In this document: piece by piece, positions 25,523-33,986 of the stretch
How positions within the stretch are numbered: the first letter of the stretch is position 1
Layout of the letters: each line of letters begins with the position of its first letter
NCBI GenBank assembly: GCA_944389135.1
Contig: CALXLG010000007.1
Span: forward strand, 1 to 55,122
Reading direction: 5' to 3'
DNA from: an uncultured Alphaproteobacteria bacterium
GTDB taxonomy: Bacteria > Pseudomonadota > Alphaproteobacteria > Rs-D84
Length of the DNA: 55,122 bases
Notes under the pieces: model-generated
Databases searched by the model: none
Told to the model about the DNA's origin: nothing
Seen by the model: only the letters and a program-made list of their open reading frames with translations
Position numbers and translations under genes: made by a program

Positions 25523-27304
25523 TTATTTTATTTTTTTAGAAATTGCACGCGAAATAGTATCTACATCAAAACCAAAATAATTATAGACATCTGCCCCACT
25601 GCCAGAAACACCAAAAGAATCAATTCCGATAACAGCATCTGCAAACTCAAACCAAGGACTTGTTACCCCTGCTTCTATGGCAACGACAAAACCAGACAAT
25701 ATTTTTTTCTTATACTTTTCATCTTGACTGCGGAATATTTCAACAGACGGCATACTAACAACTTGTACACCTGCACCTAACTTTTCCGCAACAGCCACCG
25801 CCAAGGGCACTTCACTGCCAGTTGCAATTAAAGTTGCTTTTATTCTGCCGCCAGATTTTTTAATTACATACCCACCACGTGAAATATCTGCATCCTGCGG
25901 GGTATCTATCTGCTTTATCTTTTGTCTTGATAGAATTATTGCGGACGGCTTGTCGCTTTCAGAGATTGCCTTGCACCAAGAATACGCAACCTCTGCCCCA
26001 TTGCAAGGTCTAAACACATTAAGGTTCGGCATTAAGCGCAACGATGCCAACTGCTCAACCGGTTGATGCGTTGGACCGTCTTCACCAACCGCAACGCTAT
26101 CATGCGTAAACACATAAATCACCGGTAATTTAGACAGCGCAGACAAGCGAACGGCCGGCCGCATATAATCACTAAACGCCAAGAACGTAGAACCATACGG
26201 GCGCAATCCAGCAGCTGCCAGTCCGTTCATAATTGCCCCCATTGCATGTTCACGCACACCATAGTTGATGAAGTTCCCAGCAAATTTTTTCGGAGATATA
26301 GAAACGTGACTTTTTGTTTTTGCACACGTACTGGACGATAAATCTGCACTGCCCCCGATTAAGCCAACGCCACCTGCCACCAAAGATTCTAGAAACATAC
26401 CTGATAATTCACGTGTAGAAATATCTTTATCCACACTTGGCGCAGAAATACCTTTTGGACACGCTTCTGCTTGATTCAAGACATATTTTGCAGGTACGTC
26501 TTTTGCAACGCTTGCCCACAGATTTTCACCGTCAACAGAAATAAATTGCTCTATCAGCTTCATCATTTCCGAATCGGACAAAGCAAAACCATGTGCTGCC
26601 GGCGTTCCTGCCAAAGAAGAACCAGCCCCAATCGTGGTCTTGCACTGTATAAACACAGGTTCATGCGCCAAAGCACTGTTTCGCAACGCCTTATCAATTT
26701 TATTAAAATCGTTTCCAGATATTTTAACGACACGCCAACCAGCAGACTTCATACGTTCTGCAACATTTATATCTGTCAATGCGTCACCGTCAATACTGAT
26801 ACCATTATCGTCCCATAATAAAACAAGATTATTTAATTTATACCTGCCGGCGAAAGTTATTGATTCTGACGCAACGCCTTCCATTAAATCGCCGTCACTG
26901 CACAAGCAATATACACGTTCATCAGATTTTTTAATTTTTGCCGCCAGCGCCAACCCAACAGCATTTCCGACCCCCTGCCCCAAAGGACCTGTTGTTGCAA
27001 ACACACCGTCAATACCGAATTCTGGATGCCCCGGCAAACCGTCAATTTTTCTAAAAGAATTCAATTCGCCGATATCATACCCAGCTAACTTTAATACAGA
27101 ATATAGCAAAGCACTGCCATGCCCGGCAGACAAGACGAACTTATCCTGACCACGCCGTAAAAAATTTGCATAAATAGTGGTAATAATGTCCGCGGCACCC
27201 AGCACGATTCCAACATGTCCAGAACCAGCGGCACGCACCGCACCCAGTGCATGCGCACGGACTGCGTTTGACATTTCTTTTAATTGTTTCGCATCAAATC
27301 TCAT
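25523..27304 (-). CDS. tkt: Transketolase
   Basis: A 593-residue thiamine diphosphate enzyme of the pentose phosphate pathway. It has the AAGSGHVGIVLGAADI start, the TTGPLGQGVGNAVGLAL loop, the cofactor motif SDGDLMEGVASE with DDN further on, the second-domain VGEDGPTHQPVEQLASLR, and a C-terminal domain. At 593 residues it is shorter than the 660-670 of most bacterial transketolases, mainly by compact loops; all visible cofactor residues are kept. rpiB in this window supplies a neighbouring pathway step. Confidence 0.94.
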   Translation of the reverse strand: MRFDAKQLKEMSNAVRAHALGAVRAAGSGHVGIVLGAADIITTIYANFLRRGQDKFVLSAGHGSALLYSVLKLAGYDIGELNSFRKIDGLPGHPEFGIDGVFATTGPLGQGVGNAVGLALAAKIKKSDERVYCLCSDGDLMEGVASESITFAGRYKLNNLVLLWDDNGISIDGDALTDINVAERMKSAGWRVVKISGNDFNKIDKALRNSALAHEPVFIQCKTTIGAGSSLAGTPAAHGFALSDSEMMKLIEQFISVDGENLWASVAKDVPAKYVLNQAEACPKGISAPSVDKDISTRELSGMFLESLVAGGVGLIGGSADLSSSTCAKTKSHVSISPKKFAGNFINYGVREHAMGAIMNGLAAAGLRPYGSTFLAFSDYMRPAVRLSALSKLPVIYVFTHDSVAVGEDGPTHQPVEQLASLRLMPNLNVFRPCNGAEVAYSWCKAISESDKPSAIILSRQKIKQIDTPQDADISRGGYVIKKSGGRIKATLIATGSEVPLAVAVAEKLGAGVQVVSMPSVEIFRSQDEKYKKKILSGFVVAIEAGVTSPWFEFADAVIGIDSFGVSGSGADVYNYFGFDVDTISRAISKKIK

Positions 27305-27340
27305 TTTATGATATTATAACATAAAACGAAGGAAATAAAA

Positions 27341-27769
27341 ATGTTAAAAATATGGACAGACGGCAGTTGTCTTGGGAATCCTGGCCCAGGCGGGTGGGCA
27401 TTTATAGCAACAAACGGCAAAGAAACGGCACAGCGCAGCGGGGGCGAAGCAAACACAACAAACAACCGTATGGAATTAACGGCGGTAATACGTGCCTTAA
27501 CAGCGGCGCGTCATCATGACGAACTGGAAATACACACCGACAGTCAGTATGTAAAGAACGGTATGCAGACATGGCTGACACAATGGAAGAATAATAATTG
27601 GAAGACGGGGGCAAATAAACCGGTAAAGAACAAAGAACTGTGGCAACAACTGGACGCAGTTGCCAAAGATAAAAAGATACATTGGGTTTGGGTACGTGGT
27701 CACGCCGGCAACGAAATGAACGAGCGTTGCGATGAACTGGCACGCACCGCGGCAGAAAGCTTTAGATAA
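27341..27769 (+). CDS. rnhA: Ribonuclease HI
   Basis: A 142-residue RNase HI cutting the RNA strand of RNA-DNA hybrids. Catalytic residues are Asp7 (TDGSC), Glu45 (NNRMEL), Asp67 (TDSQYV) and Asp131, with His121 in RGHAGN. These match E. coli Asp10, Glu48, Asp70, Asp134 and His124 with a constant offset of three. AAGGAAA precedes the ATG. Its last ten codons and terminator occur again in altered form at 33879-33965, next to the second surface-protein gene. Confidence 0.97.
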   Translation: MLKIWTDGSCLGNPGPGGWAFIATNGKETAQRSGGEANTTNNRMELTAVIRALTAARHHDELEIHTDSQYVKNGMQTWLTQWKNNNWKTGANKPVKNKELWQQLDAVAKDKKIHWVWVRGHAGNEMNERCDELARTAAESFR

Positions 27770-27788
27770 AGAACATCGAACCAAATAT

Positions 27789-27822
27789 AAAAAACGCCCG
27801 TTATTTTGGGCGTTTTTTATTA
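27789..27822. terminator. Bidirectional terminator after rnhA
   Basis: An 11 bp stem, AAAAAACGCCC (27789-27799) and its complement (27808-27818), with an 8 nt loop and T-tract. It serves rnhA and the convergent surface-protein gene. A near copy is at 33931-33965. Confidence 0.88.
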
Positions 27823-27846
27823 ACACATGGCTGACCAAAACTTATT

Positions 27847-30800
27847 TTACTTCCACGCCGCCGGTATTGAACTGTAATCTGACAACCCTGTCGCACCACG
27901 GTACATGTCGTCGACGTAACTTGATGTGGCGGTATCAAAATAATCATATAAATACGTACCGTCTGGCTGGCGTGCGGACGGACCTGTGAGTTTACTGCAT
28001 CCAGAAAAAGTATCATAAAACATGTTTTCTGCAGGTACACCCGACAGTTCACCAAACAATCCCAATGGTATTTCACCTGAAAGATTACTGCAATTACGAA
28101 ATGTAGCACCAAACATACCTTCTGCAGGCGCACCCTGAATACCAGCAAACAAATCTGCTGGGATACCGGTCAGACCACTGCATCCATCAAAGGTACTCTG
28201 AAACATACGCTCAGCTGGCGCACCCTGAATACCAGCAAACAAACCTGCTGGTATTTCACCGGTTAAACCACTACACCCATCAAATGTACTATAAAACATA
28301 TAACTTGCTGGCGCACCTTGAACGCCACTAAATAGGTTTTCCGGTATACTTACAAGCGATGTTTCCATAAATGTAGCTGCAAACCTTGGTTGACGACCAT
28401 CTGGCAATGTACTGAATATTTCACCCAAACTTCCTGATATTTTCGCAATATTGGTATTTTCTGCAAAGCTTATCGCCGCAGACATCATAAGCTCCATAAA
28501 ATCAATAGATTGGTTTTCTTCTGTTTCCAACTCGCTATAATCCGTTGCCTTACCGTCAAGCCCTATAAAATACTGACCTGCTTTGTCATACGTATGACTG
28601 TATGGTGTCATAGTTGTATCAGACTTTGTTATTTTCTCGGTTTTGCCATCACCCCAGTCAATCGTATATTCACCAGCCGCACTTATCTGAAAACTAAAAC
28701 TACTGGTATCAGGCGTTGTTGTTATATAGAATGATGCTTCGACTGGTTCTATCGGATCCGTTGAGCCACCACATACACCACCGGCACCACCCCACAATTC
28801 TGGTATACATGGATAATCTTCTAACCCAGTCGCCCCTGTGTACATATCACCGACTTGTGTTATTGTTGCAGTATCAAAATAATCATACAAATACGTACCA
28901 TCTGGTTGGCGTGCGGAAGGTCCCGTCAAACCACTGCATTCTGAAAAAGTCATCATAAACATCATTTCTGCTGGGGCACCAGATAATTCCCCAAACAGAC
29001 CCAACGGGATTTCACCTGAAAGATTAGTGCACCCGGTAAACGTTGCCGCAAACATCATTTCTGCTGGTGCGCCCGATATACCATCAAACAAACCATCCGG
29101 TATACTTGTTATTGGCGTCATACCAAATGTACCGTAAAACATACCATTTGCTGGCGCACCCTGAATACCACTAAACAAGTTCTCTGGTATGCTTGTTATT
29201 GGTGTCCCTACAAATGTCATTGCAAACATAAAATCTTTTGGAGCACCTTGAACGCCACTAAACAAGTTCTCTGGTATGCTTGTTATTGATGTCATCATAA
29301 ATGTAGCTGCAAATCTTGGTTGACTGCCATCTGGTAATGTACTGAATATTTCGCCCAAACTTCCTGATATATTCGCAATGTTGGTATTTCCTGCAAAGCT
29401 TATCGCCGCAGACATCATCATCAATTCTTCTGAACCTTCTTGAGTTATATCTATCTCTGCATCATTATAATCTGTGGCTTTACCGCCCAAGCCTATTGTA
29501 TATTCACCTGCGGTATCATACGTATGACTGTATGGTGTCATATTAGTATCGGTTTTTGTTATTGTCTCGGTTTTGCCGTCACCCCAGTCAATCGTGTATT
29601 CACCCGCCGCACTTATCATTATATCAAAACTGCTGGTTGTCGGGGTTGTTGTTATAAAGAAAGAAGACTTAGGCGCACATACACCACCGGCGCCACCCCA
29701 TTCTGTAGGTATGCATGGATAATCATCCAGCCCAGTCGCACCAGAGTACATATCAAAACTACCGCCCTCTGCAAAGTAATCATATAAATACGTACCGTCT
29801 GGCATTCTGGCAGACGGACCAGTGAGTCCCGCACAACCAGAAAACGTTGCCCAAAACATTAAAGCATTAACCGAATTCGACAATTCGCCAAATAATCCCA
29901 ATGGTATTTCACCGGCTAACCCACTGCAACCAGAAAACGTCAATGCAAACATCTCCTCTGCTGGTGCGCCAGACAATTCACCAAACAACCCCGCTGGGAT
30001 ACTTGTCAAGCCACTGCATCCAGAAAATGTACCATCAAACATACACTCTGCTGGTGCGCCAGACAATTCACCAAACAACCCTGCTGGGATTTCACCTGTC
30101 AACCCGCTGCAACCAGAAAACGTATATGCAAACATATACCCTGCTGGCGCACCCGACAATTCACCAAACAGCCCCGCTGGGATTTCACCTGTCAGATTCT
30201 TGCATCCATAAAATGTTCTATAAAACATATACTCTGCTGGTGCGCCAGACAATTCACCAAACAAGCCCGCTGGGATTTCACCAGTTAAACCGCTACAGCT
30301 ATCAAATGTGTTGTAAAACATATTCTGTGCCGGCACACCGCGAATACCTGAAAATAAGCCTGCTGGGATTTCACCAGTCAACCCACTGCAACCAGAAAAC
30401 GTACCAGCAAACATCTCCTCTGCTGGCGCACCAGACAATTCACCAAACAACCCCGCCGGGATTTCACCGGTTAAACCACTACAGCCATCAAATGTGTTGT
30501 AAAACATCCCACTTGCTGGCGCTCCTGATATACCGGCGAACAGGTCCGCTGGGATACTGCCAGTTAGGCCACTGCATCCAGCAAACGTACCACTAAACAT
30601 ACTATCCGCATGCGCACCGGATATCCCGGCAAATAAACTTGCAGGGATACTACCTGTTAGACCACTACATCCTGCAAAAGTCTGCGCAAACATCCCCATT
30701 GCCGGCGTACCTTTGATACCAGAAAAAAAGCCCACAGGAATACTGCCCGTCAACCAACGACAACCAAAAAATGTTGATGCAAACATTCCAACTGCTGGTG

Positions 30801-31629
30801 CACCTTGAATATCAGCAAACAAACCGGCTGGTATGCTTGTTATTGGTGTCATCATAAATGTCATTACAAACATAAAATCTGTTGGGGCACCTTGAATACC
30901 ACTAAACAAGTTCTCTGGTATGCTTGTTATTGATGTCATCATAAATGTAGCTGCAAATCTTGGTTGACTGCCATCTGGTAATGTACTGAATATTTCACCT
31001 AAACTTCCTGATATGTCCGCAATATTGGTATTGCCCCCAAAGCTTATCGCTGCAGACATCATCGCTAATTCTTCTGAACCTTCTTGAGACGAGTCTATCT
31101 CTGCATCATTATAATCTGTGGCTTTACCGCCTAGTCCAATTGTATATTCACCTGCTTTATCATACGTATGACTGTATGGTGTCATAGTGGTATCGGTTTT
31201 TGTTATTGTCTCGGTTTTGCCGTCACCCCAGTCAATCGTGTATTCACCAGCCGCACTTATCATTATATCAAAACTGCTGGTTGTCGGCGTTGTTGTTATA
31301 AAGAAAGACGACTTATTCTGTTTTTCTATCAATCTGTTTACTGCATCTATCGTTGCAACAGTGTCTGCGGCATATAAGGTCGCGTATTCACTGTTGCCAT
31401 AGTCTGTCGTAGGGGTGCCATTTAATATCTCGTTCGCTTTGTCTACTGCTTTTAATACATATTCCATATTTGCTGCATATTTCAGACTATCTTCGTAATA
31501 CGGCACGTCTATATTCCAGACTTTCTTTATCAGGCTGTGTACGTATTCTACGTTTACTATTTCCGCACTATGTGCAGGTACATATGATGTAAATAACAAT
31601 AATATCGCCAGAAATATTCGCTTTAACAT
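27847..31629 (-). CDS. Exported repeat protein, three PKD/BspA-like modules (surface protein 1)
   Basis: A 1260-residue protein with signal peptide MLKRIFLAILLLFTSYVPAHSA. A helical N-terminal region (to about residue 110) is followed by three modules. Each has a ~65-residue PKD-like domain centred on IDWGDGKTE, then tandem ~31-residue repeats of the form GCSGLTGEIPAGLFxxxxG, APAxxMFxxTF, then a cap GPSARxPDGTYLYDYF...GATGLxDYP. By eye the modules carry about 12, 4 and 4 repeats. The repeat resembles the BspA/DUF285 leucine-rich type found in surface adhesins. Inner modules end in WGGAGGVC and the protein ends in DYSSIPAAWK. AAAGGA precedes the ATG. Confidence 0.9.
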   Translation of the reverse strand: MLKRIFLAILLLFTSYVPAHSAEIVNVEYVHSLIKKVWNIDVPYYEDSLKYAANMEYVLKAVDKANEILNGTPTTDYGNSEYATLYAADTVATIDAVNRLIEKQNKSSFFITTTPTTSSFDIMISAAGEYTIDWGDGKTETITKTDTTMTPYSHTYDKAGEYTIGLGGKATDYNDAEIDSSQEGSEELAMMSAAISFGGNTNIADISGSLGEIFSTLPDGSQPRFAATFMMTSITSIPENLFSGIQGAPTDFMFVMTFMMTPITSIPAGLFADIQGAPAVGMFASTFFGCRWLTGSIPVGFFSGIKGTPAMGMFAQTFAGCSGLTGSIPASLFAGISGAHADSMFSGTFAGCSGLTGSIPADLFAGISGAPASGMFYNTFDGCSGLTGEIPAGLFGELSGAPAEEMFAGTFSGCSGLTGEIPAGLFSGIRGVPAQNMFYNTFDSCSGLTGEIPAGLFGELSGAPAEYMFYRTFYGCKNLTGEIPAGLFGELSGAPAGYMFAYTFSGCSGLTGEIPAGLFGELSGAPAECMFDGTFSGCSGLTSIPAGLFGELSGAPAEEMFALTFSGCSGLAGEIPLGLFGELSNSVNALMFWATFSGCAGLTGPSARMPDGTYLYDYFAEGGSFDMYSGATGLDDYPCIPTEWGGAGGVCAPKSSFFITTTPTTSSFDIMISAAGEYTIDWGDGKTETITKTDTNMTPYSHTYDTAGEYTIGLGGKATDYNDAEIDITQEGSEELMMMSAAISFAGNTNIANISGSLGEIFSTLPDGSQPRFAATFMMTSITSIPENLFSGVQGAPKDFMFAMTFVGTPITSIPENLFSGIQGAPANGMFYGTFGMTPITSIPDGLFDGISGAPAEMMFAATFTGCTNLSGEIPLGLFGELSGAPAEMMFMMTFSECSGLTGPSARQPDGTYLYDYFDTATITQVGDMYTGATGLEDYPCIPELWGGAGGVCGGSTDPIEPVEASFYITTTPDTSSFSFQISAAGEYTIDWGDGKTEKITKSDTTMTPYSHTYDKAGQYFIGLDGKATDYSELETEENQSIDFMELMMSAAISFAENTNIAKISGSLGEIFSTLPDGRQPRFAATFMETSLVSIPENLFSGVQGAPASYMFYSTFDGCSGLTGEIPAGLFAGIQGAPAERMFQSTFDGCSGLTGIPADLFAGIQGAPAEGMFGATFRNCSNLSGEIPLGLFGELSGVPAENMFYDTFSGCSKLTGPSARQPDGTYLYDYFDTATSSYVDDMYRGATGLSDYSSIPAAWK

Positions 31630-31762
31630 AGTCCTTTCCCCCCAACATTGTTTTACATAACCACAAAAAATGCCTATTTTCTGCGGTTCTTTCCCAATGT
31701 AGATATATTTTCATACTTATTAAAGCAAATTTAACTTTTTTTTACAAGAGTCTTTTTTATGT
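31630..31762. repeat. Promoter/leader repeat, copy 1
   Basis: This 133 bp segment upstream of surface protein 1 is repeated at 37059-37192 upstream of surface protein 2 with only a few differences. It includes the promoter and the whole 5' leader, and similarity stops abruptly at both ends. Confidence 0.9.
31700..31728 (-). promoter_or_regulatory. Promoter of surface protein 1
   Basis: On the minus strand TTGCTT (31723-31728), a 17 bp spacer and TATCTA (31700-31705), giving a leader of about 65 nt. Confidence 0.6.
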
Positions 31763-31764
31763 AA

Positions 31765-31795
31765 AAAAGCCCCATATAATCGGGGCTTTTATATA
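31765..31795 (-). terminator. Terminator of the 199-residue exported protein gene
   Basis: Stem AAAAGCCCC/GGGGCTTTT with an 8 nt loop, followed on the minus strand by a T-tract, 40 bp after the stop at 31831. Confidence 0.82.
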
Positions 31796-31830
31796 AATAA
31801 ACAACCACAGTAATTACAAAGGCTATAAAA

Positions 31831-32430
31831 TTACGGCAACGGTTGTGTTGGAACTTTCAAAGACCCGGTAACCTCATAAGTACCTTGCAATACCTGATCT
31901 GCCTCTGGCACAGTATCAACTTTTGTATCCAGAGAATCTTGCAAATCGTTATCTGTTTCGTGCAAAGCATCTGTTTCCGCATACATTTCTTCGCGTAATT
32001 TATCAATTTCACTTTGCAAATCAGCCGCCATTCCACTATCAAAACCACCATCAGCATAGCCATCATCATTTGGTGCCTGTGGTTTTATAGAACTGCCACC
32101 ACTAATAGACGTGCCGCCACCTAAGAATTTTCCAATAGATAATCTTGGGAGAGCAGCTGCACGCCCAGCATTAGATGTGTTATTAGTTTTTATTGTTGTA
32201 CTGCTTGCGCTTTGTCCCGAACCAGAAGTTACCCTTACAGAACCGCCACGCAAAACAGCAGATGACGCCCCCGCAGAACTTTTTGAACCGCCACCAGACG
32301 CAACCGCAGCGCTAGAATAAGTACCTGCACCACCCAAGCTACGTACAGACGCAGCCGCATGTGCGCCATCTACACAAAAAGCCGCTACAAAAAGGCCACA
32401 AATTATAAAAGAAAAGTATTTTTGTATCAT
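31831..32430 (-). CDS. Exported Gly/Ser-rich protein sharing a C-terminal motif with the 122-residue protein
   Basis: A 199-residue protein with a signal peptide (cleavage near AHA-AA), a Gly/Ser/Ala-rich region (residues 25-120) and a short acidic coiled coil (about 132-172). The C-terminus reads LQGTYEVTGSLKVPTQPLP. The same plan ends the 122-residue protein at 38782-39150 (LQGTYNVSGVMYVNTPTLP), also after a KVD segment. The start follows an AGAGAGAGAG tract instead of an ordinary Shine-Dalgarno. No known family is recognised. It lies downstream of the outer-membrane barrel gene with 29 bp between, so they may be one operon. Confidence 0.82.
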   Translation of the reverse strand: MIQKYFSFIICGLFVAAFCVDGAHAAASVRSLGGAGTYSSAAVASGGGSKSSAGASSAVLRGGSVRVTSGSGQSASSTTIKTNNTSNAGRAAALPRLSIGKFLGGGTSISGGSSIKPQAPNDDGYADGGFDSGMAADLQSEIDKLREEMYAETDALHETDNDLQDSLDTKVDTVPEADQVLQGTYEVTGSLKVPTQPLP

Positions 32431-32459
32431 TGCTCTCTCTCTTTTTTATTTAACAAGCC

Positions 32460-33194
32460 TTAGAATTCGTATCTTAACCCAATAGAGATAGAATTATCTA
32501 ACACAAGCCCTATTTTATTTTCTACATACGCATCTTTCCAAACTCCCGGTGCATCTTCTGTGTCATACTGCAAATGACGCGTTTGACTGCCACCATAAAA
32601 GCCAGACAATCTATAACGAATATCCAACACAAGATTATAATCTAACTCCTTGGCAAATCCAAACATCAGTCCTGCCATAGGCGACACAGATGTCTTTTTT
32701 CTGTCACCAGCGATAAAATTCTCATAATCCATACGTTTAATTGGCATTGCCGCACCTAAACCAGCACCAACATAAAAGTTATTTGCAAAATCATAATAAC
32801 CATTAAGCATAACGTATGGAACAGTTAAACCAAATTCGACATTATTATCTTTATCTGTATATTGGCCTAAGATACCAGCTTCTAATTCAGCACGCCAGAA
32901 ATACATAAAACGATAACCAGCAGACAAGTTACCACCAATCACAGGCTCAAAAGAATATTTATCACTATTAAAATTTTCGTTTACCCCTGGATAGTCAGAA
33001 CTATATTTATTAGTCCAATTTAAAAAGCTAAGTTCTGCACGACCACCAACATACCACCCAGACTTTGCTTTATCTGTATAATCATAAGTAACCTTATATG
33101 CATCTGTTCCAACACGTGTTAAATAGCTTGGTGCAGCAAATGCGCCAGAGACACCCATCAAAACACATAATGATGACAGCAATATTTTTTTCAT
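32460..33194 (-). CDS. Outer-membrane beta-barrel protein
   Basis: A 244-residue protein with signal peptide MKKILLSSLCVLMGVSGAFA. The mature part has alternating aromatic and hydrophobic residues in about eight strands (GWYVGGRAELSF, PVIGGNLSAGYRF, FYVGAGLGAAMP, SISIGLRYEF) and ends in Phe, the usual signal for barrel insertion. It matches the general plan of small Opa/OmpA-like barrels; a specific family or ligand cannot be named. It is divergent from pal. Confidence 0.85.
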   Translation of the reverse strand: MKKILLSSLCVLMGVSGAFAAPSYLTRVGTDAYKVTYDYTDKAKSGWYVGGRAELSFLNWTNKYSSDYPGVNENFNSDKYSFEPVIGGNLSAGYRFMYFWRAELEAGILGQYTDKDNNVEFGLTVPYVMLNGYYDFANNFYVGAGLGAAMPIKRMDYENFIAGDRKKTSVSPMAGLMFGFAKELDYNLVLDIRYRLSGFYGGSQTRHLQYDTEDAPGVWKDAYVENKIGLVLDNSISIGLRYEF

Positions 33195-33283
33195 GTTAAA
33201 AATCTCCTTGTTTCCATTTATTTGTATGTATTATATCATATGATTCATTATATTAACAGAAAAAAATAATCAAAATACCAACA

Positions 33284-33312
33284 TTGACATATACATTATA
33301 TTATGATATTTT
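33284..33312 (+). promoter_or_regulatory. Promoter of pal
   Basis: A perfect TTGACA (33284-33289), a 17 bp spacer and TATTTT (33307-33312) with TGA directly before it (extended -10). AAGGAA precedes the ATG at 33344. Confidence 0.78.
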
Positions 33313-33343
33313 ATATATGAATATATAACCAAGGAAATTAATC

Positions 33344-33742
33344 ATGAAAAAACTTTTGGGTTGTTTTTTATGCTTACAGCTTGTTGCATGTGGTGGGCTA
33401 ACAACAATAGAAGATGAAAAAGTATTCTTTGCATTTGATTCTGCACATATTTCTGATGAAGCGCGTGAAAATCTTGAAGAACAAGCTTTATATATGAAGC
33501 GTCATCCCGATATCAAGGTATTAGTTGCGGGCCATTGTGATGAACGTGGTTCAACAGAATATAATTTGGCATTAGGTGCATTACGTGCTGGGAACGCAGC
33601 ACATGTTTTAATTGCCGAAGGCATTGAACCAGAACGCATTGAAACAATCTCGTACGGGAAAGAGCGTCCACAATATCCAGGCACAGGTGAAGAGGTTTGG
33701 GCCAAGAATCGTAACGCAACGACGACTGTTATTAGTGAATAA
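33344..33742 (+). CDS. pal: Peptidoglycan-associated lipoprotein (OmpA-like domain)
   Basis: A 132-residue lipoprotein with lipobox LVAC near residue 16 and an OmpA/Pal domain (VFFAFDSAHISDEARENL, VAGHCDERGSTEYNLALGALRA, ISYGKERP, NRNATTTV). Pal anchors the outer membrane to peptidoglycan in the Tol-Pal complex. The Asp and Arg that bind diaminopimelate (DERGSTEYN and the late NR) are kept. At 132 residues it is short, with almost no linker between lipid anchor and domain. The tol genes and ybgF are not next to it here. Confidence 0.93.
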   Translation: MKKLLGCFLCLQLVACGGLTTIEDEKVFFAFDSAHISDEARENLEEQALYMKRHPDIKVLVAGHCDERGSTEYNLALGALRAGNAAHVLIAEGIEPERIETISYGKERPQYPGTGEEVWAKNRNATTTVISE

Positions 33743-33761
33743 AAATCATAAACATTTCCAG

Positions 33762-33791
33762 CAAGGCGATATAATATCGCCTTGTTTTTTT
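33762..33791 (+). terminator. Terminator of pal
   Basis: A 10 bp perfect stem CAAGGCGATA/TATCGCCTTG with a 3 nt loop, followed by seven T. Confidence 0.88.
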
Positions 33792-33878
33792 ATATATTAG
33801 GTATTTCAAAATAAAATAAGAAGCAGATATCTGCTGATAAACACGTATTAACCGAATCGGTATTGCGATAGATTTATA

Positions 33879-33911
33879 TTGGCGCGCATCGCCACAGAAA
33901 GTTTTAGATAA
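33879..33911 (+). pseudogene. Remnant of the rnhA 3' end
   Basis: The reading frame gives LARIATESFR and a stop. The rnhA gene ends LARTAAESFR and a stop. The bases after the stop (AAGAA, then GAACCAAATATAAAAAACGCC) and the terminator also match those after rnhA at 27770-27820. Weaker similarity may begin near 33855. It marks one end of the unit duplicated together with the surface-protein gene. Confidence 0.85.
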
Positions 33912-33930
33912 AGAAGATTGAACCAAATAT

Positions 33931-33965
33931 AAAAAACGCCCAGAACAACGGGCGTTTTTTATTAA
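33931..33965. terminator. Terminator copy next to surface protein 2
   Basis: Stem AAAAAACGCCC (33931-33941) and its complement (33950-33960), with an 8 nt loop. It is a near copy of the rnhA terminator, keeping both arms exactly while the loop changed. Confidence 0.88.
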
Positions 33966-33986
33966 CGCATAGCTGAAGCCCCTATT

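Noticed and set aside
28510-30596. Several plus-strand frames of 70-230 codons inside surface protein 1
   Set aside because: They are shadows of the 93 bp coding repeat, which keeps the opposite frame open; composition is His/Gln/Thr-rich and repetitive without starts.
29800-31000. CRISPR-like periodicity
   Set aside because: The ~93 bp period is in-frame coding for the ~31-residue protein repeat, without short identical repeats and unique spacers.
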